Positions 1 to 5,300 of a stretch of DNA of 5,300 bases are shown one piece after another. A program made the translations under genes and the position numbers. Every line of letters starts with the position of its first letter. The first letter of the stretch is position 1. The stretch comes from Bacillota bacterium (lineage in GTDB: Bacteria > Bacillota_I > Bacilli_A > Acholeplasmatales > UBA5453), in the NCBI GenBank assembly GCA_023436805.1, contig JAEZHT010000091.1, positions 1 to 5,300 of the forward strand. Reading direction: 5' to 3'. The notes beneath the pieces are model-generated. The model saw only the letters and a list, made by a program, of their open reading frames with translations, made no database searches and was not told where the DNA came from.

Positions 1-68
1 CCAATGCCTTATGGATAGGGACTAAGGGTGTGAACACACCTAAGCGTACATATTTATTTGATTTGTAG
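1..68 (+). CDS. Possible 3' end of an unidentified plus-strand gene (partial)
   Basis: The frame starting at base 3 is open from the window edge to a TAG at 66-68 and reads about 21 residues, including ALWIGTKGVNTPKRTYLF, close to the C-terminus. The composition is protein-like, whereas the other two plus frames stop within 8 codons of the edge. If real, this gene converges on the copper operon and would end about 56 bp before the hairpin at 125-149, which has a T-rich run on the plus side too. I do not recognise the family from so short a tail. A stretch of this length can stay open by chance, so the call is tentative. The rest of the gene lies outside the window. Confidence 0.35.
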   Translation, partial: NALWIGTKGVNTPKRTYLFDL

Positions 69-124
69 TCGCTTTAAATAAGACGAGTTAATCGTTAAGA
101 GGTATGTATCATAAATCATTCTTT

Positions 125-149
125 AAAAGGGTGATTTATTCACCTCTTT
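125..149 (-). terminator. Intrinsic terminator of csoR-copA-copZ, possibly bidirectional
   Basis: On the minus strand AAAGAGGTGA pairs with TCACCCTTTT around an ATAAA loop. The core is GGTGA/TCACC, extended by one G-T wobble and, after one A-C mismatch, three A-T pairs. The hairpin starts 9 bp past the copZ stop codon and its 3' arm ends in TTTT. Read on the plus strand, the same hairpin is followed by GTTCTTTGCTT, so it could also end a gene coming from the left edge. The tail is short in both directions, so the strength is uncertain. Confidence 0.6.
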
Positions 150-158
150 GTTCTTTGC

Positions 159-374
159 TTATATTTGTTCTACTTTAACCGCTTTATAGCCTGCTTCTGC
201 GATGGCTTCAACCAATACATTGTTTAAAACCGTATCTGTGACTTCAATCACTGCATCGTTTTGTTTGAGGTTGACAACCACATTCGAAACGCCTGGAACA
301 TCATTGAGTGCATTGGTGACATGTTTGACACAGTGCATGCAACTCATGCCTTCGATTTGAATTCTTTTTTTCAT
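159..374 (-). CDS. copZ: Copper chaperone CopZ (HMA domain)
   Basis: This 71-residue protein is a single heavy-metal-associated domain, the usual CopZ length. The Cu(I)-binding motif GMSCMHC lies at residues 9-15, with C12 and C15 as the ligands; the middle of the protein (VPGVSNVVVNL) and the AGYKA end match the ferredoxin-like fold of the family. Family role: a cytosolic carrier that binds Cu(I) and exchanges it with the N-terminal domains of CopA and with the CsoR repressor. The start ATG overlaps the copA stop codon (ATGA, 371-374). It has a very strong ribosome binding site, AAAGGAGGT at 381-389, six bases upstream and inside the end of copA. It is the last gene of csoR-copA-copZ, so it should be copper-induced with the pump, and its own strong site may give extra chaperone. 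The neighbouring genes make copper much more likely than another metal. Confidence 0.93.
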   Translation of the reverse strand: MKKRIQIEGMSCMHCVKHVTNALNDVPGVSNVVVNLKQNDAVIEVTDTVLNNVLVEAIAEAGYKAVKVEQI

Positions 375-2824
375 GCTTGGACCTCCTTTCTTTGAGGTTT
401 AAAACGTTTAAGTCTAAGTGCGTTCATTACAACACTCACACTCGAAAAACTCATCGCTGCCCCAGCGAGCATAGGGTCTAATAATGGTCCACCAAAAAGG
501 TATAATACCCCCATCGCTACGGGAATGCCTAAGGTGTTGTAAAAGAAGGCCCAGAATAAATTCTCTTTAATATTGATGATCGTCTTTTTAGACAATTCAA
601 TCGCTGTGGATACGTCCATCAAGTCGTTTCTCATAAGCACGATATCTGCCGATTCGATGGCTACGTCGGTGCCATTACCAATCGCGATTCCGACATCTGC
701 GAGTGCCAATGCCGGGGCATCATTGATGCCATCCCCAACCATCGCTACTTTATATCCAGCCTCAATCAGTTTACCCACTTCTTTGGATTTATCTTCTGGC
801 AATACCTCTGCGATTACATCGGTGATACCCACTTCTTTTGCGATGGCTTTGGCGGTAATTTGGTGATCACCTGTCATCATGTAAACTCGAATGCCTTTCG
901 ATTGTAAGGCCGCTACAGCCGCTTTTGAAGATGATTTTATGGTATCAGCAATCGCGATTAAGCCAGCAATCGCGCCGTCAATCACGACATAGATGAGTGT
1001 GTTGCCTTGTTGTGAAAGTTCATCGGCTAACACTTGGAGTTGCCCAATCTTGACTTTCAAGCGTTGAACCAATTTCAAATTACCGATGTGAATGGTTTTG
1101 CCTTCGATGACACCTTCTACCCCAAATCCAGGGTGATTCAAGAACTGATCAACCGATTTCAGACGGTAGTTTTTCTCTTTTGCACTACGGACAATGGCTT
1201 CACCGAGTGGATGTTCACTCTTGGTTTCTAAACTCGCCGCGATTTGTAAGAGTTGTTCTTCACTGTATTGGCTGGTTGACAATACTTTTTTAACTTGCGG
1301 AATGCCTTGTGTGATGGTGCCCGTTTTATCGAAGACAACCACATTGATTTCATGGGCTTTTTCCAAAGCTTCACCACTTTTAATTAAAATCCCGTTGGAT
1401 GCCCCTTTACCTGTCCCTACCATGATGGCGGTTGGGGTTGCTAGACCCAAAGCACATGGACAAGCAATGACCAAGACAGCAATCATGTTTAAGAAGCTAA
1501 AATCAAACGATTTACCCATCAATAACCAAAATACAAACGTCAATGCCGCTAAAACCATGACGATGGGTACAAATATACCGGATATTTTATCTGCGAGTTT
1601 CGCAATCGGTGCTTTGGATGATTGTGCATCCTCGACCAATTTGATGATTTGAGATAACGTGGAATCTTTCCCAACTTTGGTGGCTTTGATGGTCAGTGCG
1701 CCATTTTTGTTGATGGATGCGCCGATCACGTTATCACCAGGTTTCTTTTCAACTGGGATGGATTCACCTGTAATCATCGATTCATCGATACTCGATAACC
1801 CCTCCATGATGATACCATCGACTGGGACTCGTTCCCCTGGTTTAACCAGAATTAAATCATCTCTCATAACATCTTCCACAGGGATGATGTGCTCTTCATT
1901 TTGAATCAATACCACCGCTGTTTTAGGCGATAAATCCACCAGTTTCTTAATTGCTTCGGATGTTTTTCCTTTGGATATGGTTTCAAAATACTTACCCAAT
2001 ATGATCAACGTGATGATGACAGCGGCTACTTCAAAGTACAAATCGACCGTGTGGACACGTTCTGTTAAAATTAAAACGGTCCCATAAATCCCTTGGATGA
2101 ATGCAGCCCCTGTACCCAGAGCTACCAACGTGTCCATATTAGGGTTTTTATGCAATAATGTCCTAAAACCAATAAAATAAAACTGATAACCGATGATGAT
2201 GATCGGCAATGTTAAGAATAGTTGTGCTAAAGCGAAATTTTTCGCTGCCATATGTGGGTCAAGCCACATTGGAATTGGCAATCCAATCATGTGTCCCATC
2301 GCAATATAGAGTACTGGTAGTGTGAATAGGGCGGAAAAAATGAATTTCAATAACATGATTTTGCTCGCTCGATCCTTGCTTTTTTGATGCTCATCCAGCG
2401 TTTTTTCTGTTTTTAATTGGTAACCCGCAATCATGATTTTGCGTTTCAACAGATCAGCATCAAATGTGCTTGAATCGACCGTAATTTTGAGTTTTTCAGT
2501 TGTTAAATTGACTTCAGCCGAAAGCACACCTGGGGTTTTTTTGGCTGTTTTTTCAACCGCTATAACACAGGCTGCACATGTCATCCCTTCAACGGAATAC
2601 TGTTTTGGTTCTGTCATTAAAACGGCTTTATAACCGGCTTTTTTGACACTGTTTTCGATATCTTTAATGTCTGTTTTATCGGGGTCATAAGCGACTTCCA
2701 TTTTGTTGGTGATCAGGTTGACCGTTACCCCTTGGACACCCGATACTTTGGTGGTTGCTTTTTCGACACTGCGAACACACGCTGCGCAAGTCATACCCTC
2801 AATGAGGAATGTTTTTTTATCCAT
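371..2824 (-). CDS. copA: Cu(I)-exporting P1B-type ATPase CopA
   Basis: This 817-residue membrane pump uses ATP to export Cu(I) from the cytoplasm. Two N-terminal HMA domains carry GMTCAAC motifs (C13/C16 and C83/C86), followed by eight predicted membrane helices, near 156-176, 197-219, 232-254, 261-279, 413-436, 445-466, 755-776 and 782-803. The actuator-domain TGES is at 352-355 and the membrane metal site CPC at 455-457. The phosphorylated Asp is D499 in DKTGT, the nucleotide-binding HP is at 538-539 and the hinge GDGIND at 697-702. Y762-N763 in helix 7 and M791...S795 in helix 8 are the signature of the Cu(I) subgroup (P1B-1), which argues against Zn/Cd export. Length and two-HMA layout resemble Bacillus CopA. 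The ATG lies 1 bp past the csoR stop, and its GAAAGGA ribosome binding site (2834-2840) overlaps the end of csoR. The TGA stop overlaps the copZ start. All catalytic motifs are intact. Confidence 0.97.
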   Translation of the reverse strand: MDKKTFLIEGMTCAACVRSVEKATTKVSGVQGVTVNLITNKMEVAYDPDKTDIKDIENSVKKAGYKAVLMTEPKQYSVEGMTCAACVIAVEKTAKKTPGVLSAEVNLTTEKLKITVDSSTFDADLLKRKIMIAGYQLKTEKTLDEHQKSKDRASKIMLLKFIFSALFTLPVLYIAMGHMIGLPIPMWLDPHMAAKNFALAQLFLTLPIIIIGYQFYFIGFRTLLHKNPNMDTLVALGTGAAFIQGIYGTVLILTERVHTVDLYFEVAAVIITLIILGKYFETISKGKTSEAIKKLVDLSPKTAVVLIQNEEHIIPVEDVMRDDLILVKPGERVPVDGIIMEGLSSIDESMITGESIPVEKKPGDNVIGASINKNGALTIKATKVGKDSTLSQIIKLVEDAQSSKAPIAKLADKISGIFVPIVMVLAALTFVFWLLMGKSFDFSFLNMIAVLVIACPCALGLATPTAIMVGTGKGASNGILIKSGEALEKAHEINVVVFDKTGTITQGIPQVKKVLSTSQYSEEQLLQIAASLETKSEHPLGEAIVRSAKEKNYRLKSVDQFLNHPGFGVEGVIEGKTIHIGNLKLVQRLKVKIGQLQVLADELSQQGNTLIYVVIDGAIAGLIAIADTIKSSSKAAVAALQSKGIRVYMMTGDHQITAKAIAKEVGITDVIAEVLPEDKSKEVGKLIEAGYKVAMVGDGINDAPALALADVGIAIGNGTDVAIESADIVLMRNDLMDVSTAIELSKKTIINIKENLFWAFFYNTLGIPVAMGVLYLFGGPLLDPMLAGAAMSFSSVSVVMNALRLKRFKPQRKEVQA

Positions 2825-2825
2825 A

Positions 2826-3080
2826 TTACATCATCCTTTCAATCAATTGCTCAATTTCCTTCATTTTGGCTTCTGCATCTTGATTGTGGATGGATTCCAC
2901 CACACAATGGTTCAAATGTTCAGACAAAATTTGTTTATTGGCTCGTTTAATCAGGGCGATGGTAGCCATCAACTGATTCGATATATCCACACAGTATCGG
3001 TGGTCTTCTAACATTTTTAAAGACGCCTCGATTTGTCCTTTGGCATTTTTTAACGTTTGATAAGCTGTTTCGTGTTTCAT
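2826..3080 (-). CDS. csoR: Copper-sensing transcriptional repressor CsoR
   Basis: This 84-residue all-helical protein belongs to the CsoR/RcnR (DUF156) family of repressors, which leave DNA on binding Cu(I). The Cu(I) ligand set is complete: C30 (in RYCVD), H55 and C59 (in HLNHC), with the 25- and 4-residue spacing of known CsoR proteins. Y29 and E75 sit where second-shell residues are expected. This separates it from the Ni/Co sensor RcnR and from persulfide-sensing CstR, which lacks the His. The first helix reads TLKNAKGQIEAS where the typical form is RLRRIEGQVRGI, so several Arg residues linked to DNA contact are T, K or N; K45-R46 keep a basic patch in helix 2. It is first in the operon, 1 bp before copA, behind a promoter with a C5/G5 inverted repeat, so autorepression is likely. 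The start ATG has GGGAG (3086-3090) five bases upstream. Confidence 0.92.
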   Translation of the reverse strand: MKHETAYQTLKNAKGQIEASLKMLEDHRYCVDISNQLMATIALIKRANKQILSEHLNHCVVESIHNQDAEAKMKEIEQLIERMM

Positions 3081-3092
3081 ATATGCTCCCGT

Positions 3093-3111
3093 CTCCCCCT
3101 GGGTGGGGGTG
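3093..3111 (-). promoter_or_regulatory. Likely CsoR operator in the csoR-copA-copZ leader
   Basis: CCCCC at 3095-3099 and GGGGG at 3105-3109 form an inverted repeat around a 5-bp centre, with a matching C/G pair further out at 3093/3111. G-tract/C-tract pseudo-palindromes of this kind are the known binding sites of CsoR repressors. The site lies about 7-25 bases downstream of the predicted transcription start, where a bound tetramer would block initiation or escape. That CsoR binds here is inferred from the motif and its position. Confidence 0.72.
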
Positions 3112-3124
3112 TATCTACAGTGAT

Positions 3125-3153
3125 ATTATATCGCACCTTGACTGATAATGCAA
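3125..3153 (-). promoter_or_regulatory. SigA-type promoter of csoR-copA-copZ
   Basis: A perfect TATAAT -10 box lies at 3125-3130 on the minus strand. A weak -35 candidate, TTGCAT, lies 17 bp upstream at 3148-3153. Transcription should start near 3118, giving a leader of about 38 nt that contains the putative CsoR operator. The promoter lies between the presumed namA terminator and csoR, so the copper operon can be transcribed on its own. Confidence 0.72.
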
Positions 3154-3168
3154 AAGAAAAAGACGTTC

Positions 3169-3195
3169 TTATTTAGAAAACAACTTTCTAAGTAA
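3169..3195 (-). terminator. Probable terminator of the relP-namA operon
   Basis: An 11-bp stem (3169-3179 with 3185-3195, one G-T wobble) closes a GTTGT loop, starting 17 bp past the namA stop codon. The stem is AT-rich and therefore weak. The T-rich run CTTTTTCTTTT follows after about five bases instead of immediately, so some read-through into csoR is possible. Confidence 0.5.
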
Positions 3196-3212
3196 AAACA
3201 TCTCGACTGTGT

Positions 3213-4229
3213 TTATTTTTTAGCACGCTTGTAAGGCTCTGGCCATGCGAGGTCATAACGCATGCGTTGGGCAAACCTTAATGGGAAATATGGGTCTTTT
3301 AACGCCAATCGTCCGAAAAAGATCAAGTCCGCTTCATCGGATTCCAGTACCCCATTGGCCATCACTGGGTCTTCAATCAATCCGCCAGCAATTACCATCA
3401 GGTGTGTATCTTTACGGATTTTCTTGGCGAACATCAATTGATAACCTGGATAATCATCGATTGGTACTTTGACAAGTCCACCCGATGACACATGAACAAT
3501 GTCCACATAGCCATGGGGTAGCCCATTGATGATTTCAGCCCATTGTTGTGGATGAAGTCCTTCTTTGACATAGTCTTCCGCCGAAATACGTAAAGATAAA
3601 GGCAAATCCAGTGGCCATTCTGAGCGAACGGCTTCAATCACCTCATACAAGAATCGGTTTCGGTTGACTTGAGTGCCCCCATATTGATCGGTTCTGGTAT
3701 TCGTCAGGGGTGAAGTAAACTCATGGATTAAATAACCATGGGCTGCGTGAATTTCAATACAATCAAAATTGGCTTCTTTCGCACGTCTGGTTGCTTGTCG
3801 GTATTTTTCAATCAATGCTTTGATGTCATCGACGGTGAGTGCACTGGGTTCTGGATAGCCTTCAAAAGCAATCGCACTTGGGGCTTTTGGTACTTCAGTC
3901 GCTCTGGATTTTCGTCCGGCATGGGCAATCTGTAAGCATGCTTTCGCTTCGTTGGCATGGATTTGTTTGGTGATCCACTTTAATCCTTTGACATGTTCAT
4001 CGTCCCAAACACCCAAATCATTGGTGGTAATACGGCCCTCAGGTTCAATCGCTGTAGCTTCAACGATGATTAAACCCAATTGTCCAATCGCTCTTGAAGC
4101 ATAGTGGATGACATGAAAGTCCGTTGCCATCCCTTGTTCAGTCGCGCTGTACATGCACATGGGTGGCATGACAATGCGGTTTTTTAAAGTCATATTTTTA
4201 ATCGTTAATGGTGAAAAGAGGTGTGTCAT
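3213..4229 (-). CDS. namA: NADPH dehydrogenase NamA, Old Yellow Enzyme family (YqjM type)
   Basis: This 338-residue FMN-dependent TIM-barrel oxidoreductase has the same length as Bacillus subtilis YqjM. Family role: it takes hydride from NADPH and reduces activated C=C bonds of enals and enones, as well as some nitro compounds, in cytosolic electrophile and oxidative stress defence. The YqjM-class residues are present: PPMCMYS at 22-28 with C25 and Y27 tuning the flavin, Q100, substrate-anchoring H161 and H164 (HAAHGY, Y166), R214 and phosphate-binding R307 in FFGRLA. R335 near the C-terminus matches the 'arginine finger' that reaches into the neighbouring subunit in YqjM. The ATG overlaps the stop codon of the upstream alarmone synthetase (ATGA, 4226-4229), with AAGGAG (4237-4242) seven bases before it, indicating translational coupling. 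The exact substrate cannot be told from sequence; bile-acid or dienoyl-CoA reductases of the wider family are larger proteins. Confidence 0.92.
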   Translation of the reverse strand: MTHLFSPLTIKNMTLKNRIVMPPMCMYSATEQGMATDFHVIHYASRAIGQLGLIIVEATAIEPEGRITTNDLGVWDDEHVKGLKWITKQIHANEAKACLQIAHAGRKSRATEVPKAPSAIAFEGYPEPSALTVDDIKALIEKYRQATRRAKEANFDCIEIHAAHGYLIHEFTSPLTNTRTDQYGGTQVNRNRFLYEVIEAVRSEWPLDLPLSLRISAEDYVKEGLHPQQWAEIINGLPHGYVDIVHVSSGGLVKVPIDDYPGYQLMFAKKIRKDTHLMVIAGGLIEDPVMANGVLESDEADLIFFGRLALKDPYFPLRFAQRMRYDLAWPEPYKRAKK

Positions 4230-4921
4230 GGTTGAGCTCCTTTTTCAGCAGATTTCAATACTTCATCCAGTTCGTTCTTAATTTTTTGCATCCGCTTATC
4301 GGTCGATGAGATGATGTCAGCACATTGTTTTAGCTCATCTTTGAGTTCTAATGGGATTTGAACATTGTTTTTATACTTCATGTCATGTTCAAGGCTTGCC
4401 CAGAAATCCATCGCAATCGTACGAATTTGGACTTCAACGCGTAAACGACGCTTGGAATCACTGAAATATACAGGAATTTCGATGGTTAAATGTAAACTGC
4501 GATACCCATTGTCTTTGGGTTTTTTGATATAATCTTTGATTTGAATCAACGTGATATCATCTTGTGAAACGAACATATTCGCAATCTCATAGATGTCATC
4601 GATATAGGTACAAACAATTCTAACCCCAGCGATGTCATTGATGTGCTTTAAATTGTCTAAGGTACGTTCAAGGCCATAACGCGATAATTTGTCGAGAATA
4701 CTTTGGTTTTTCTTCAATCTAACCTTAATAAACTCAATCGGATTGCGTCTATAACGCACGTTGAGCTCGTCGTTTAATATCTCAAATTTGGTTTGGACTT
4801 CACGCATGGCAGCGTAATAAGCCATCATGAGTCGTTGGTATTCTGCCTGTTGATGGATAAATTCAATCGGTGTTTGAAGTGTTGATTCAGTCAATAGGTT
4901 CTTTTCAAGTTCGATAGACAC
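4226..4921 (-). CDS. relP: Small alarmone synthetase, RelP/YwaC-like
   Basis: This 231-residue protein has one RelA/SpoT synthetase domain and neither the HD hydrolase nor the regulatory domains of long Rel enzymes. Family role: transfer of pyrophosphate from ATP to GDP or GTP, making (p)ppGpp in the cytosol; relatives act as tetramers controlled mainly by expression. Visible motifs are D96 in INDIAGVRI (metal binding), the KKPKDNGYRSLHL substrate loop around 133-145, VEVQIRT at 162-168 with catalytic E163, and DFWASLEH at 172-179. The C-terminal 45 residues are charged and helical. From memory the sequence is closer to YwaC/RelP than to YjbM/RelQ, so the symbol is tentative. The start is GTG at 4919-4921 with GAGG eight bases upstream; an out-of-frame ATG overlaps it at 4921-4923. 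The next in-frame ATGs, at residues 32-33, have no ribosome binding site. It is first in an operon with namA. Confidence 0.9.
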   Translation of the reverse strand: MSIELEKNLLTESTLQTPIEFIHQQAEYQRLMMAYYAAMREVQTKFEILNDELNVRYRRNPIEFIKVRLKKNQSILDKLSRYGLERTLDNLKHINDIAGVRIVCTYIDDIYEIANMFVSQDDITLIQIKDYIKKPKDNGYRSLHLTIEIPVYFSDSKRRLRVEVQIRTIAMDFWASLEHDMKYKNNVQIPLELKDELKQCADIISSTDKRMQKIKNELDEVLKSAEKGAQP

Positions 4922-4929
4922 ATTGAAAT

Positions 4930-4935
4930 CCTCAC
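4930..4935 (-). promoter_or_regulatory. Ribosome binding site that decides the relP GTG start
   Basis: GTGAGG lies upstream of both the in-frame GTG (8-base spacer) and the out-of-frame ATG (6-base spacer). No ATG occurs in the relP frame near this site, and the synthetase reading frame fits only the GTG. The unusual feature is that the two start codons share two bases. Confidence 0.6.
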
Positions 4936-4949
4936 TTTCGTCTACCTTT

Positions 4950-4958
4950 ATTATAACA
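4950..4958 (-). promoter_or_regulatory. Extended -10 promoter of relP-namA
   Basis: TGTTATAAT on the minus strand joins a perfect TATAAT (4950-4955) to a TG extension (4957-4958). No good -35 box lies 16-18 bp upstream; the region around 4972-4979 reads CTCGATTT. The extended -10 probably compensates. Transcription should start near 4943, leaving a leader of about 22 nt before the GTG. Confidence 0.62.
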
Positions 4959-4969
4959 ATAATAAGGAT

Positions 4970-4996
4970 GTAAATCGAGATGAAACATAGATTTAC
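4970..4996. repeat. 7-bp inverted repeat over the relP -35 region
   Basis: GTAAATC at 4970-4976 and GATTTAC at 4990-4996 are exact reverse complements 13 bp apart. The promoter-proximal arm falls on the expected -35 position of the relP promoter. It could be a repressor or activator site, but 7-bp repeats arise easily by chance in AT-rich DNA. Confidence 0.35.
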
Positions 4997-5046
4997 CTAT
5001 TTTTGAATCGTATTTTTATCCTTTTTCAAAAATTTAAACATAAAAA

Positions 5047-5073
5047 AATACAAAATGGAAACCATCTTGTATT
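5047..5073 (-). terminator. Terminator of the alpha/beta hydrolase gene
   Basis: A stem of 11-12 bp (5047-5058 with 5062-5073) encloses a 3-base loop, starting 8 bp past the hydrolase stop codon. In the minus-strand RNA the one imperfect position is a G-U pair and the stem runs straight into a U7 tract; in the plus-strand RNA it is an A-C mismatch. Both points show it evolved to end the minus-strand gene. It insulates relP from upstream transcription. Confidence 0.85.
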
Positions 5074-5081
5074 GTTTTTAT

Positions 5082-5300
5082 TTAGCGTATGAAATTTAAG
5101 ATTTCTTGAGTCAATCGATCAGGTTGATCCACCAGTGGCGAATGTCCACACGGTTCGAGTTTGACGTATTTTGAACCTGGGATGGCATTTAGATTATCCA
5201 ATACCATGTATTCTGGTACCGTTTTGTCTAAATTGCCCCAAAACATCAAGGTTTCGGCTTTGATTTGTTTGATTGAACCATCACCCTTACTGTATAAATT
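5082..5300 (-). CDS. Alpha/beta hydrolase, C-terminal part (partial)
   Basis: The last 72 codons of a minus-strand gene run from the right edge to a TAA at 5082-5084. The fragment shows the end of an alpha/beta hydrolase fold: residues 21-29 of the fragment (WGNLDKTVP) carry the usual catalytic acid, D25, before a helix, and PCGHSPLVDQP at 50-60 carries the catalytic His, H53. The end, LTQEILNFI, is the normal last helix. The nucleophile Ser (GxSxG) and the cap domain lie outside the window, so the substrate cannot be predicted; esterase, enol-lactonase and haloalkane or epoxide hydrolase relatives share this ending. A terminator follows the gene at once, so it is not part of the relP-namA operon. 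Confidence 0.85.
   Translation of the reverse strand, partial: NLYSKGDGSIKQIKAETLMFWGNLDKTVPEYMVLDNLNAIPGSKYVKLEPCGHSPLVDQPDRLTQEILNFIR

Noticed and set aside
27..41. GGTGTG-AA-CACACC inverted repeat near the left edge.
   Set aside because: A two-base loop is too tight for a stable hairpin, there is no T-tract, and the bases fall inside the possible coding tail.
1..105. A faint likeness to the 3' end of 23S rRNA (GATAGG...GTGTG and GACGAGTTAATCG).
   Set aside because: The order and spacing do not fit the highly conserved rRNA end, and the stretch is better read as a coding tail plus spacer.
2603..2609. A_CCA_AAA in copA between the two HMA domains, resembling the C_CCA_AAG slippery site that makes a CopZ-like fragment from E. 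coli copA; a -1 shift here would stop four codons later at TGA, giving a roughly 78-residue single-domain product.
   Set aside because: The upstream codon cannot re-pair at its first position (CCA to ACC), no stimulatory structure was evident, and a dedicated copZ lies at the end of the operon, so a frameshifted chaperone is unnecessary. Probably coincidence.
573..2633. Several plus-strand open frames of 65-152 codons inside copA (for example 1194-1652 and 573-866).
   Set aside because: They lie antisense to a gene with every catalytic motif intact, have low-complexity composition and no recognisable domain; they are shadows of copA codon use.
3138..3143. TTGACT on the plus strand as a possible -35 box for a divergent promoter facing namA.
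   Set aside because: No -10-like hexamer lies 16-18 bp downstream, and it would transcribe antisense to namA with no gene to serve.
3434..3637. A second minus-strand open frame of 67 codons within namA.
   Set aside because: It lies out of frame inside an intact, well-conserved enzyme gene, and its sequence resembles no known protein.

Overview
The window looks like chromosomal DNA from a low-GC Firmicute or Mollicute. The signs are AT-rich intergenic DNA, strong AAGGAGG-type ribosome binding sites, TATAAT promoters and protein relatives of Bacillus type. Trp is encoded by TGG, and TGA ends two of the genes, so the UGA=Trp code of Mycoplasma/Spiroplasma is not in use. An Acholeplasma-like organism or a conventional Firmicute would fit. 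This is inference; no search was run.

All confidently called genes lie on the minus strand, so the window is transcribed from right to left. From the right: (i) the C-terminal 72 residues of an alpha/beta hydrolase run in from beyond the edge and end at a hairpin terminator. (ii) A promoter with an extended -10 drives a two-gene unit: a small alarmone (ppGpp) synthetase of RelP/YwaC type with a GTG start, overlapped by 4 bp by namA, an Old Yellow Enzyme NADPH dehydrogenase of YqjM type. This unit ends at an AT-rich hairpin. (iii) A separate promoter with a C5/G5 inverted repeat just downstream drives csoR-copA-copZ: copper-sensing repressor, Cu(I)-exporting P1B-ATPase and copper chaperone. 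These genes are separated by 1 bp or overlap by 4 bp. (iv) A hairpin past copZ could work in both directions, because the far left edge may hold the 3' end of a plus-strand gene running towards it.

The copper cassette is a self-contained homeostasis unit. CsoR should repress its own operon until Cu(I) binds, CopZ carries Cu(I), and CopA (with two more metal-binding domains) pumps it out. The second operon joins nucleotide second-messenger synthesis to a flavin reductase that detoxifies electrophiles. Both are stress functions, but the pairing is not obvious.

I see no mobile element, CRISPR array, tRNA or rRNA, and no clearly new system. The points most worth a second look are the relP-namA coupling, the overlapping AUG/GUG start of the synthetase with its upstream inverted repeat, and the variant DNA-binding region of CsoR.
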